From: JABWCQ01 sp964587105
GTDB lineage: Bacteria; Electryoneota; RPQS01
Reading direction: 5' to 3'
DNA length: 64,000 nt
Assembly (NCBI GenBank): GCA_964587105.1
Contig: CAZPKG010000008.1
Coordinates: 89,695 to 153,694 of the forward strand
Positions 1 to 7,991 of this stretch are shown in pieces (positions within the stretch are counted from its first letter, which is position 1; the number at the start of each line of letters is the position of its first letter). A program made the position numbers and the translations under genes. The notes below the pieces were generated by a model. That model was not told the origin of the DNA, made no database searches, and saw only the letters and a list, made by a program, of their open reading frames with translations.

Positions 1-231
1 TACAATGTTATCCGTGCCGGCCTTGCCTAATTGATTTTTGGCTTCGCGCACATTTTCTTCGGCCTTGGCAACTCGGCGCGGCGAAAGCAACTGCACTTCC
101 GACGTTTTGGCGAAGGCAAGCGCCTTTTCTGCTTCTATCAACAAGTCTTCCAGCGTCAATGCCGGTTGTGAGATTGCGCTCGCGGCAACAGCGAGCGTCA
201 ATGCAATGAGGAGGAGTGTTGCTCTGGTCAT
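1..231 (-). CDS. Secreted helical protein, C-terminus cut by window edge
   Basis: The minus-strand frame opens with ATG at 231 and stays open to base 1, so only the first 77 residues are visible. Residues 1-22 form a signal peptide (MTRATLLLIALTLAVAASA, hydrophobic core, small residues before the predicted cut). The rest is charged, Ala/Glu/Lys-rich and probably alpha-helical, with a segment containing RRVAKAEENVREAKNQLGKA that recalls DUF4398-type periplasmic helices. That resemblance is by eye only. It starts 13 bases after the stop of the preceding minus-strand gene, so it is the third gene of a probable operon. Function unknown. Confidence 0.7.
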   Translation of the reverse strand, partial: MTRATLLLIALTLAVAASAISQPALTLEDLLIEAEKALAFAKTSEVQLLSPRRVAKAEENVREAKNQLGKAGTDNIV

Positions 232-244
232 TATCTACATCTTG

Positions 245-1471
245 CTATTTCTTCATTAGAACGGGCACAACTTGGCTTACGGGGACCCAACCCGCGCGTA
301 TCCCAAGTTTTGTTATCGTTTCGCCTTCCGTCAACGGAACAAGCGGCACGTCAAGCAAGTCCATCTCTTTCTTTTCGCCGGAAACATCCACCTTTACGCG
401 CGCAAAGCACAGTTTGTCGCCACATCCCCAATCATCCGAGACGGCTTTCTGCTTACGGGCCTTCCATGTTGCCGTTGGCATCACGGCTTCCACTCCTTGA
501 GGAGCGTCAAGTTCCAACCAATCCCCGACTCTGGCAAACGCTTGCGCCGGACGGTTCTTTTGAAGCGGAAAGAAATCGTCGCCAATGTTCTTAAGCCCTG
601 AAGCGAGGTCGAAAGTCAAAAACTTCAGCCACGTTCCTTCGCGGGTGGCATATGCGTCGGTTTGCCATACCCACGGCCGCTCGTTTCGCGGCCAGACACA
701 GATTGCATCGTTCGTGGCGATCAGCAAATTCCCGCGCCACAGTGCGACGTTCAACAGTGTGTCTCCGGGAATTCCAACGGCACGATGATCAAGCGTACCG
801 AGCGTGCCGAAGTGGATGGAGTAGTAAATCAACTTGCCGCCGACTTCAGCACCCGTCGCCGCACAATAGGCCCAAACAGTGTCTTGACGAACACCGATCC
901 AACGCGGAGTCAGGTTTTGCAGAGCTGCCGAATAAACGCGGCCAAACTGCTCGGTCTTAGCATCGTACCATCCTAAACCCGATATTGGCATTTGACCGGA
1001 CTTGTAAAACGCCACCAAGCCAAACCAGACTTTTGTATCGGACGCGCAAAGCGGCCCAATCTCTTCGGTAACATCCGCGCGTGAGACGGTTACTTTTTTC
1101 CAAGCATCCGCGAACACAGTCATCGCTTCGGGACTGGCCGGCGTGATTGTCTTGTCACTGTTGCCATAGGAATCCTGCTTCACTATAGTGTTGCCGCGCA
1201 CTGGGTTGCAAACATAGGTTGCATTCCCCACTATGACACGGCAGCCCCGCCCTTCTTGCGAGACGGGAGGCAAATTCGGCGTTCCACGAGGCACCGTGAA
1301 CATGGCACCGTCCTTTCCCGAGAAGACAGCTGACCATTCGTCGTTCGAAAATACGGCCTGTCGTTCATCGTAGCCGAGTTCAGGAAAAGAGAGCAAGAAA
1401 TCCTGTCGCACAAGCTCGGCAGCATACGCGACAGGACCCAGTATCAAAAGGAGTAATGTGAGAATCCGCAT
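245..1471 (-). CDS. Secreted protein of unknown function, 408 aa
   Basis: I do not recognise the family. The chosen ATG at 1471 opens a clean signal peptide (MRILTLLLLILGPVAYAAE) and overlaps the TAA stop of the upstream membrane-protein gene by one base (TAATG), a typical translationally coupled start. The frame continues upstream without a stop, but that extension lies inside the upstream gene and has no signal sequence. The mature part is rich in Trp, Gly and beta-strand-like stretches with scattered Cys pairs, as in a secreted beta-propeller or beta-sandwich, and ends in a compact segment with GETITKLGIRAGWVPVS. It is likely exported and works with its two operon neighbours, also of unknown role. 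Confidence 0.75.
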   Translation of the reverse strand: MRILTLLLLILGPVAYAAELVRQDFLLSFPELGYDERQAVFSNDEWSAVFSGKDGAMFTVPRGTPNLPPVSQEGRGCRVIVGNATYVCNPVRGNTIVKQDSYGNSDKTITPASPEAMTVFADAWKKVTVSRADVTEEIGPLCASDTKVWFGLVAFYKSGQMPISGLGWYDAKTEQFGRVYSAALQNLTPRWIGVRQDTVWAYCAATGAEVGGKLIYYSIHFGTLGTLDHRAVGIPGDTLLNVALWRGNLLIATNDAICVWPRNERPWVWQTDAYATREGTWLKFLTFDLASGLKNIGDDFFPLQKNRPAQAFARVGDWLELDAPQGVEAVMPTATWKARKQKAVSDDWGCGDKLCFARVKVDVSGEKKEMDLLDVPLVPLTEGETITKLGIRAGWVPVSQVVPVLMKK

Positions 1472-1797
1472 TAGGTAAAGAGAGCGGGGCCTTGGCCCGT
1501 GGGACCGAAGTAGTGTTGCAGAAGCGACCGCAAGAGCATCACGGCAATCAGTGCGAGAATTGTGCGGAACAATCCGATTCCCAAACCCAGCCACAAAATG
1601 AAGAAATTTATGACCGTAATTACGGCGCTGGAAATCCAAAAGTCCGGCAGCACGGCATTTACGCCGCCCGAAACAAATGCGAGCGCGAGCACTACGAACA
1701 AGACGCGAATGAAGCCCGGCGCATCTTCTTTTTTGGCCAACAGTGAGCAGGCCAAATAGTAGAGCAAGGCTTCTACTACAAGTTGCAGGAAGTTCAT
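1471..1797 (-). CDS. Small integral membrane protein, 108 aa
   Basis: The protein is almost entirely hydrophobic, with about three to four predicted membrane helices (first near residues 1-20, others around 30-50, 55-80 and 80-95) and a short polar tail ending in GQGPALFT. ATG at 1797 is taken as start; an in-frame TTG lies two codons upstream. No clear Shine-Dalgarno sequence is visible for either. It is the first gene of a three-gene minus-strand unit with the two secreted proteins downstream, sharing one base with the next start. No family is recognised, so it is only called a membrane protein. Confidence 0.65.
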   Translation of the reverse strand: MNFLQLVVEALLYYLACSLLAKKEDAPGFIRVLFVVLALAFVSGGVNAVLPDFWISSAVITVINFFILWLGLGIGLFRTILALIAVMLLRSLLQHYFGPTGQGPALFT

Positions 1798-1834
1798 GAT
1801 CAATTAGACGAGTTGTGTGCAAAAGGAAACCAAC

Positions 1835-1858
1835 GGGAAATCAAGGGAGCGATTTCCC
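1835..1858 (-). terminator. Weak hairpin after the T9SS propeller gene
   Basis: Perfect 8-bp inverted repeat GGGAAATC / GATTTCCC with an 8-base loop, 35 bases beyond the stop of the minus-strand gene at 1893. Read on the minus strand it is followed by a T-rich but interrupted tract (GTTGGTTTCCTTTT), so termination would be weak. Confidence 0.4.
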
Positions 1859-1892
1859 TGACAGAAGAGCGAGAGCCGTGTCGCTGACGGGA

Positions 1893-3107
1893 TTAAGGAA
1901 GATAGACGACGCGCAACGGCGTGGCCGAGAACTCCGCAGTCTCGAACTTGACGAGGTAGCTGCCTGCCGCAAAGTTTGTGAAATCGAGCCTGTCAGAATT
2001 CTGGCTTGGCGCCAGTGCGCGGGAAAAGACTTCACGGCCCTCAATGTCATAGACACGGAGCATAGCCGTTTGGTGTAATCCGCCCACCCATGAAATGGTA
2101 GTGCTGCTATTAAATGGATTGGGGTAGGCAGCTAACGTGAAGTCCGCAGGTAATGGAGGAACAGGGTCAGAAGACAGAGGCGAATTGCCCACAACCGTCA
2201 CACCCGAGGCAGTAGCGGCCAGAACGTATTGCCCATTTGTCGAGATTGCAAGGTCGTTGACGCTGCCTTGTGCCTGAACCGACGACGCAAACTGCGGAAT
2301 TGCCGCCGACTGGCGCAGGTATTCGATACCACCTGTGGCCAAACCAATCACAGAGTAGTCACTCCCTGATGCAACAGCCCGAATTTGGCCCGCTGCTCCG
2401 TACTGGCCCGCAAGGGAGTAGGTGGTCTTATTCAAGGCGCTGAACTGCAAACCCTGAGCGAAATTTACATACATTCCACCAAGCGCGACGCTGGTATATT
2501 CATTCGAGCCAAATTCATCGACCGAGCTTAGCGTGACATTGCCCTGACTTACCGTCCATCCAAGCAAGAATGCTCCGGTTGCACCTGCACAATGAATGCG
2601 GCGCGCACTCGCGTCCACCGCGACGCGGTTTGCCGCGCGACCAAATGTCGTTAACAAATGCGGTTGACTGGGATTGCTCAAACCGTAAAACGAAACATTA
2701 AGAGCAGTTGCCGCTGCCAAGAACGTGTCGCTGATCGCCACATGTTCAATTGGAGACGAGGCTTGGACGTTGCGCACCCAAGTCGGAGCTTGTAGGTTCG
2801 ATATATCGATTACGACAATTCCGCTACCCTGCCCCGCGCAATAGGCATAGTTGCCGCGAACTGCTACAGCAGAAAGGGTTCCGACACCCGGCGCATTTTG
2901 GCCGACAACTTCGGGAGACTGCGGATTGGAAAATGAAACGATCGACAGGGAATTTGCGCCAACTGCAAAGGCAGTTGTCCCGACAACGGCAATCCCTTCA
3001 CGCGGGGTCAGGGGAACGTTTCCGCGTACCGACAAGTACTGCGAATACCCGCTTGACGTCCAGAGCAGGATCATAGCCCAGAAAATGGTTGTCGATTTCA
3101 TCTGCAT
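1893..3107 (-). CDS. T9SS-secreted LVIVD/propeller-like surface protein, 404 aa
   Basis: ATG at 3107 is preceded by GAGG at proper spacing and gives a signal peptide (MQMKSTTIFWAMILLWTSSG). Residues about 30-310 contain repeated blades of about 40 residues with patterns such as GNYAYCAG..GIVVIDISNLQAP and VAISDTFLAAA..LNVSFYGLSNPSQPH, typical of LVIVD-repeat or seven-bladed propeller surface proteins. The last 85 residues are a T9SS sorting domain: PADFTLAAYPNPFNSSTTI, a strand-rich middle with LRVYDIEGREV, and a terminal VKFETAEF segment. The domain directs export through the outer membrane and often surface anchoring. No catalytic motif is seen, so binding or structural display is likely. 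It stands alone on the minus strand. Confidence 0.85.
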   Translation of the reverse strand: MQMKSTTIFWAMILLWTSSGYSQYLSVRGNVPLTPREGIAVVGTTAFAVGANSLSIVSFSNPQSPEVVGQNAPGVGTLSAVAVRGNYAYCAGQGSGIVVIDISNLQAPTWVRNVQASSPIEHVAISDTFLAAATALNVSFYGLSNPSQPHLLTTFGRAANRVAVDASARRIHCAGATGAFLLGWTVSQGNVTLSSVDEFGSNEYTSVALGGMYVNFAQGLQFSALNKTTYSLAGQYGAAGQIRAVASGSDYSVIGLATGGIEYLRQSAAIPQFASSVQAQGSVNDLAISTNGQYVLAATASGVTVVGNSPLSSDPVPPLPADFTLAAYPNPFNSSTTISWVGGLHQTAMLRVYDIEGREVFSRALAPSQNSDRLDFTNFAAGSYLVKFETAEFSATPLRVVYLP

Positions 3108-3176
3108 TGTCCTCAAAATATCAAAAAATACAACCTCTTGCAAGCGCAAATGGCCCATCGGACCAAGTTTGCCTCA

Positions 3177-3205
3177 TTGTGAATCTCCGCCCGCTTTTGT
3201 ATATT
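3177..3205 (+). promoter_or_regulatory. Sigma-70-type promoter for the EamA-znuCB unit
   Basis: TTGTGA and TATATT separated by exactly 17 bases. Predicted transcription start near 3212, 42 bases before the GTG start at 3254. It is the only good promoter in the gap before three closely packed plus-strand transporter genes. Confidence 0.65.
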
Positions 3206-3253
3206 TTCTAAACTTAGCCGCAGATTGATCCGTGATATCAGGTTGCAAGGCCT

Positions 3254-4186
3254 GTGACAGCCTTGAACCACAAAATTCACTATTTCTTGCCAAATTCGAC
3301 GACCCGCGCAAAAGCGGCCCTCCTTCCTGCCATTCTGGCCGTCTCAACGGCGGCAATCTTTATCCGTTCGGCCGAAGTACCCCCGCTCGCCGCCGCGTTC
3401 TGGCGAGGTGGTTTTTGCGCGATTATCTTCCTCTTTGCCCTGCTTTGGCCATCTGTAAGGCGGGCCCTACGGGAGATGTGGCCCAAGAAAGTAGCCATGA
3501 TTGCCGGAGCGACGGTTATTATCGCTCTGCACCAAGTCTGCTTTATCACCAGCTTAAGTTATACGTCGATTGCGGCCTCAACGTTTCTGACGTGTACCCA
3601 GCCAATTTTCACCGCTTTTCTTGGCTACTTTTTTCTGAAAGAGGCCGTAAGTTGGCGGAGCCGCCTCGCGATTGTCGGCGCAGTGCTCGGAATGGGAGTC
3701 ATTACTTTTGGTGGAGGAACCAGCGATGCGGCTTTGACGGGGAATCTGCTTGCGCTGGCGGCCTCTGTACTTGCCGCCATATTTGTATTGTTTGCTCGAA
3801 CATTTCGCCAATCAACTCCCCTCGTCCCGTTCATGCTCGTACTGCACGTCAGCGGATCGCTGTTTCAGATGCTCCTTGCGATGTTCTCAGGCGTATCGCT
3901 TGTCGGGTTCAGCTCGGAAAGTTGGGTCGCACTGTTGTTACTGGCGCTAATTCCTACGCTAATCGGGCATACCTTGCTCAATTTCTCCGTCGGCCATTTG
4001 CCGGCCTTTGTCGTCTCAGCCTCTATTTTGGGAGAACCTGTGGGCGCAACACTATTGGGATGGGCGCTGTTTGGAGAGATTCCAATTGGTTGGACGCTGT
4101 TGGGCGCCGGGATGATTCTGTTGTGTATCTTGATGATCGTCTTTGAGCCCCGCACGTTGGCGATTGCCGAACCTTCACGAGACTAA
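3254..4186 (+). CDS. EamA/DMT-family membrane transporter
   Basis: 310 residues with about ten hydrophobic helices arranged as two EamA repeats, the architecture of drug/metabolite transporters that move small metabolites across the inner membrane. Visible family features include AAFWRGGFCAIIFL after the first helices, YTSIAASTFLTCTQPIFTA (start of the repeat signature) and, in the second half, AFVVSASILGEPVGATLLGW, which matches the conserved ...EPV... helix. The start is GTG at 3254, supported by AAGG four bases upstream. It lies four bases before an ABC ATPase gene. The substrate cannot be read from sequence, and its place with a zinc-type ABC transporter may be only convenience. Confidence 0.88.
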   Translation: MTALNHKIHYFLPNSTTRAKAALLPAILAVSTAAIFIRSAEVPPLAAAFWRGGFCAIIFLFALLWPSVRRALREMWPKKVAMIAGATVIIALHQVCFITSLSYTSIAASTFLTCTQPIFTAFLGYFFLKEAVSWRSRLAIVGAVLGMGVITFGGGTSDAALTGNLLALAASVLAAIFVLFARTFRQSTPLVPFMLVLHVSGSLFQMLLAMFSGVSLVGFSSESWVALLLLALIPTLIGHTLLNFSVGHLPAFVVSASILGEPVGATLLGWALFGEIPIGWTLLGAGMILLCILMIVFEPRTLAIAEPSRD

Positions 4187-4190
4187 CTTT

Positions 4191-4967
4191 ATGAGTGCTA
4201 TTGTATCGCTTACAAACGTTACCTTCCGCTATGGCAACACGGCGGCACTCGAACGCGTCACGTTCGAGGTCAAAGCAGGTGTGTTTGTGGGATTAATTGG
4301 GCCGAACGGCGGTGGCAAGTCAACTTTGCTGAAACTGCTGCTCGGACTTGAGCAAGCTCAATCCGGCGCCGTCCGCATGTTCGGCGAAGACCCCGTTACG
4401 GGAACAAAGTGGCGCAGCAAAGTCGGTCATGTCCCGCAACAGCGAGAATTCACGACGCGTTTTCCAGTCAGCGCCGCACAAGTGGCATCTATGGGGTTAC
4501 TTGCTCGCGGATTGCCTGACTACACCGTTTCGCAGAGACAGGACATGACGCAAAAGGCCTTACAGCGAGTCGGAATGGAGGCTCATGCCGACAAGACGTG
4601 GTGGACGTTGTCGGGCGGCCAAAAACAGCGGGTGCTGATTGCACGGGCACTTGTGCATGAACCTGAGTTGCTATTGCTTGATGAGCCGACGGTCGGAGTG
4701 GATGCGCGCGGACAAGACCAGTTGAATCAATGGCTGTCGGATTGGCGTACCGAACGAAACCTCACAGTCATTCTCGTGTCCCATGACATTGGAGCAATCT
4801 CACCCGTATGCGACCGACTCGCTTGTCTGAATGTCAATTTGCATTTTCACGACCGGCCCGAAAATCTTTCCGGTGAGGATATTGAGAAGACCTACGGCTG
4901 TCCCGCAGAATTGGTTTTCCATGATCACTCACTGCCTCATCGCGTGGTAGGTCCACATGAGCACTGA
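4191..4967 (+). CDS. znuC: Zinc/manganese-type ABC transporter ATPase
   Basis: 258-residue ABC ATPase of the ZnuC/TroB metal-uptake family. Walker A GPNGGGKST is at residues 37-45, the signature LSGGQKQR near 139, Walker B LLLLDEPT near 160 and the H-loop VSHD near 197. The C-terminus is His-rich (VFHDHSLPHRVVGPHEH), in keeping with a transition metal. ATG at 4191 is chosen because family proteins start just before the VSLTNVTFRYG strand; a longer frame opens at 4143 inside the upstream gene. The last 11 bases overlap the permease gene, showing coupling. The partner substrate-binding lipoprotein (ZnuA) is not in the window. Gene symbol is by family similarity. Confidence 0.88.
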   Translation: MSAIVSLTNVTFRYGNTAALERVTFEVKAGVFVGLIGPNGGGKSTLLKLLLGLEQAQSGAVRMFGEDPVTGTKWRSKVGHVPQQREFTTRFPVSAAQVASMGLLARGLPDYTVSQRQDMTQKALQRVGMEAHADKTWWTLSGGQKQRVLIARALVHEPELLLLDEPTVGVDARGQDQLNQWLSDWRTERNLTVILVSHDIGAISPVCDRLACLNVNLHFHDRPENLSGEDIEKTYGCPAELVFHDHSLPHRVVGPHEH

Positions 4968-5763
4968 GTCGCTATTTATGCTGATTGCCGCCACGCTGCT
5001 GGGTATCGTGTGCGGAGCGCAGTCGTTTCTCGTTGTGCATCGGCGCATGGCGTTCATGGGACACGGAGCCTCGCATGGCATGATTGGCGGCGTTGGGCTT
5101 GCGCTTTACCTGCATTGGCCGGTTTTTCCGGTGGCGTTGCTATCCGCGCTCGTGTTCAGTCTCGGAGTAGGATTATTACCCAAACGAGATGACATCTCTT
5201 CCGACAGCGCAATCGGCATCATGCTCTCTGCGGCGGTCGCATTTGGTCTGCTGTTGTCAAGTGTCCATGATCAATTGCACCATGATGATTGCGGCGGAGA
5301 GCATCTGGAAGAATTCCTCGTCGGTTCGTTGACGCAGGTACATCTTGGAGACCTCTACTTTCTGGCGGCATTGGCTGTTGCGGTGATCGTGCTGCTGCTC
5401 GTATATTGGCGGCAATTGCTGTTATTTCTGTTTGATCCGGAAGGCGCACAAACCGCCGGACTACCCATCAAGCTCATGCATCTCGGAAGCTTGACGATAC
5501 TCGCAATTACGATCGCATTGGCCATGAAGATTGCCGGTGTGTTGTTGGTCGGTGCGCTAATAATTATCCCTTCGGTTACTGCGGGTCTAATCAGCAATAG
5601 TGCCTCACGCGTCGTAATCCTCTCCGTCATATTGGGCGCTTTGGCTGCGCTTGCGGGTGCGCTGGCCGCGCTTGACTTTGCGCTAACGCCGGGGCCAATT
5701 ATCGTGCTGATTTTAGTTGGAATATTCTTGGCGGCCAGATTGTTTGCCGGCAAACAACAATAA
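4957..5763 (+). CDS. znuB: Zinc/manganese-type ABC transporter permease
   Basis: 268-residue inner-membrane permease of the ABC-3 family (ZnuB/TroC), with about eight hydrophobic helices. The N-terminal part has the family pattern RRMAFMGHGASHGMIGG, with His and Gly residues lining the second helix, and the C-terminal half has KIAGVLLVGALIIIPSVTAG, the best conserved segment of the family. A His/Asp-rich loop HDQLHHDDCGGEH near residue 105 suggests zinc. It overlaps the ATPase gene by 11 bases, and a strong terminator follows the stop immediately. With the ATPase it would import metal from a periplasmic binding protein encoded elsewhere. Confidence 0.88.
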   Translation: MSTESLFMLIAATLLGIVCGAQSFLVVHRRMAFMGHGASHGMIGGVGLALYLHWPVFPVALLSALVFSLGVGLLPKRDDISSDSAIGIMLSAAVAFGLLLSSVHDQLHHDDCGGEHLEEFLVGSLTQVHLGDLYFLAALAVAVIVLLLVYWRQLLLFLFDPEGAQTAGLPIKLMHLGSLTILAITIALAMKIAGVLLVGALIIIPSVTAGLISNSASRVVILSVILGALAALAGALAALDFALTPGPIIVLILVGIFLAARLFAGKQQ

Positions 5764-5764
5764 T

Positions 5765-5797
5765 AAAAACGGGCGACCAACTTGGCCGCCCGTTTTT
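5765..5797. terminator. Bidirectional intrinsic terminator
   Basis: Perfect 11-bp stem AAAAACGGGCG / CGCCCGTTTTT, one base after the permease stop. The A-run on one side and T-run on the other let it end both the plus-strand znuCB transcript and the minus-strand pyrophosphatase transcript, whose genes converge here. Confidence 0.9.
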
Positions 5798-5815
5798 ATT
5801 AAAAGACCTTCAACA

Positions 5816-7813
5816 CTATTTCAGCAGTGGAGCGAGCACCAACGCAACTATTGCCATGAGTTTGATCAGAATGTTCATGGACGGGCCGGTCGTGTCTTTG
5901 AATGGATCTCCAACCGTGTCCCCCACGACCGCTGCTTTGTGCGCATCCGATCCCTTGCCACCAAACTCGCCTGATTCAATGTACTTCTTGGCATTGTCCC
6001 ATGCGCCGCCTGCGTTGGCCATGAATAGAGCGAGTAGCACGCCTGAAAGTGTGGCACCGGCGAGAAATCCGCCGAGCGCCTCTGGCCCCAATGCAAAACC
6101 AATGAGAATGGGAGCAATGACTGCCGAGATTCCCGGTAAAATCATTTCCCGCAGTGCGCCTCGTGTTGAGATCGCGACGCATCGTTCAATATCCGGTTCA
6201 ACGCCGGGTTTACCTTCCAGCAAGCCCCTAATCTCCATGAACTGACGGCGTACCTCATTAACCATCGCCCCAGCCGCGCGACCCACCGCGGTCATTGTTA
6301 GCGCGCCAATCCAAAACGCCATCATACCACCAAGCAACAGCCCGATAACGACATTGGCGCTAACGAGATTGATTGATGAGATACCCACGGCAGATGTGTA
6401 GGCAGAAAACAGTGCAAGCGCGGCCAGCGCAGCCGAACCAATTGCGAATCCTTTGCCAATCGCGGCGGTCGTGTTGCCTAAGCTATCCAACTTATCTGTA
6501 ATCTTGCGAACTTCTGGTCCAAGGTGAGCCTGTTCGGAAATTCCGCCTGCATTGTCAGCGATTGGCCCATAAGCATCAACCGCCATGACGATTCCAACGG
6601 TCGCGAGCATGCCCATGCCCGCAATAGCAATACCGTAGAGTTCAGCGAAATAGTAGCTCACCCAAATTGATGCGCCAATCAAGATAATTGGAATTGCAAC
6701 AGACTCTAATCCAACAGCAATTCCGGTGATAATTGTAGTGGCCGAGCCGGTCGTTGAAGCGTTTGCAATCTTCTGAACCGGGCCGCCTGATGTGTAGTAT
6801 TCAGTGATTCTGCCGATCAGGCCGCCGACAATAGAGCCTGAAACCATCGCCCAAAAAACACCGAGATTCAGTTGGAGTTCTGTCGTAACAAAGTATCCCG
6901 CAACCCAAAAAAGGATGGCCGCAATGTAGGTACCTGCCGATAACGCTTTGGCAGGGTCACCTTTTTGGAAGAAACGCACTGCGAAAATACCAATTACACT
7001 TGCACCAAGTCCGGCAACTGCCAGGAACAACGGGTAGCTCATGAAAGCCATTTTTTGAGCGGCGTAGGCTGCTCCCGTTCCGGCGATTGCAATTGCCGCC
7101 ACAATTGCTCCGACGTAGCTTTCAAACAGATCCGCTCCCATGCCTGCGGTGTCCCCAACGTTATCACCGACATTGTCGGCAATTACTGCGGGGTTGCGAG
7201 GATCGTCTTCATTCAGGTTATACTCCATTTTGCCCACAAGGTCTGCCCCGACATCTGCGGCTTTCGTAAAGATTCCGCCGCCTACGCGCGCAAACAGCGC
7301 AATTGAAGAGGCGCCCATTGACATGCCGACCAGAACATCCTGAACTTTGACGTTTGCGTTTGAGCTATAAACATAGAACAAGCCGCCCAGACCGATCAGC
7401 CCAAGTGACGCCACAGCCAACCCCATGACCGCACCGCCGGAAAAAGCGGTAACAAGAGCCGGGCCCTGTCCCTTTTCTTTGGCCGCCCACGTTGTACGCA
7501 CATTTGCGATGGTGGCTGCATTCATGCCGATGTAGCCTGCAAGCATTGAGCAGGCCGCGCCAACAATGAAGGCATAAGATGTTTCGTGGTCCGGCAGGAA
7601 AGCATAAAGCAGTCCCGCCACAACGAGAATGAAGAGCGCGAGTATCTTATACTCTGCCGCCAGAAAGACCATGGCCCCTTTGTGAATCTTCGCCGCGATC
7701 TTCTGCATTGTCTCTGTACCATCTGGCTGGCGCTTGACCAGGCCATAGACCACAAAAGCAAGCAATAGTCCGGCGACTCCTGCTGTCAACGATATTATTC
7801 CGGGATTCGGCAT
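5816..7813 (-). CDS. hppA: Membrane-bound ion-pumping pyrophosphatase
   Basis: 665-residue inner-membrane enzyme with about 16 helices that hydrolyses pyrophosphate and pumps H+ or Na+ outward. Active-site signatures are intact: the segment around residues 190-225 includes DDPRNPAVIADNVGDNVGD followed by ADLFESYVG, and the C-terminus has VVGDTVGDPFKDTTGPS. At the position that sets potassium dependence the motif reads GNTTAAIGKG (near residue 447), that is Ala where K+-independent enzymes have Lys, so a K+-dependent enzyme is predicted. H+ versus Na+ cannot be decided by eye. ATG at 7813 has AAGGAG five bases upstream; a longer frame to 7963 lacks this and adds a poorly conserved tail. Confidence 0.96.
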   Translation of the reverse strand: MPNPGIISLTAGVAGLLLAFVVYGLVKRQPDGTETMQKIAAKIHKGAMVFLAAEYKILALFILVVAGLLYAFLPDHETSYAFIVGAACSMLAGYIGMNAATIANVRTTWAAKEKGQGPALVTAFSGGAVMGLAVASLGLIGLGGLFYVYSSNANVKVQDVLVGMSMGASSIALFARVGGGIFTKAADVGADLVGKMEYNLNEDDPRNPAVIADNVGDNVGDTAGMGADLFESYVGAIVAAIAIAGTGAAYAAQKMAFMSYPLFLAVAGLGASVIGIFAVRFFQKGDPAKALSAGTYIAAILFWVAGYFVTTELQLNLGVFWAMVSGSIVGGLIGRITEYYTSGGPVQKIANASTTGSATTIITGIAVGLESVAIPIILIGASIWVSYYFAELYGIAIAGMGMLATVGIVMAVDAYGPIADNAGGISEQAHLGPEVRKITDKLDSLGNTTAAIGKGFAIGSAALAALALFSAYTSAVGISSINLVSANVVIGLLLGGMMAFWIGALTMTAVGRAAGAMVNEVRRQFMEIRGLLEGKPGVEPDIERCVAISTRGALREMILPGISAVIAPILIGFALGPEALGGFLAGATLSGVLLALFMANAGGAWDNAKKYIESGEFGGKGSDAHKAAVVGDTVGDPFKDTTGPSMNILIKLMAIVALVLAPLLK

Positions 7814-7903
7814 CAGGCTCCTTGACTTTTTGCTCTGGGAGTGTTTTCTTAGCAGAAATCCCGTTAGTTTATTATTTCCACGAGCTTTCCTGACAAGACT
7901 TAG

Positions 7904-7932
7904 AATATACCGAAATCCCTTACTTATCGCAA
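7904..7932 (-). promoter_or_regulatory. Sigma-70-type promoter for hppA
   Basis: On the minus strand TTGCGA, 17 bases, TATATT. Predicted transcription start near 7897, giving a leader of about 85 bases before the ATG at 7813. Confidence 0.65.
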
Positions 7933-7991
7933 GTAATAAAATGCCTCTGGTGGGTCCCGTCACCGCGTCTTAAAGGCGCAAGGAGGAAATG

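Noticed and set aside
1472..1822. Upstream extension of the 408-aa secreted protein to 1822
   Set aside because: The extension lies wholly inside the coupled membrane-protein gene in another frame. It lacks a signal peptide at its own start, while ATG 1471 has one and overlaps the upstream stop.
5355..5780. Long minus-strand frame opposite the zinc permease
   Set aside because: It is the mirror of a hydrophobic, GC-skewed coding sequence with clear family identity on the plus strand. Its product is low-complexity Ala/Ser/Ile and no ribosome site precedes it.
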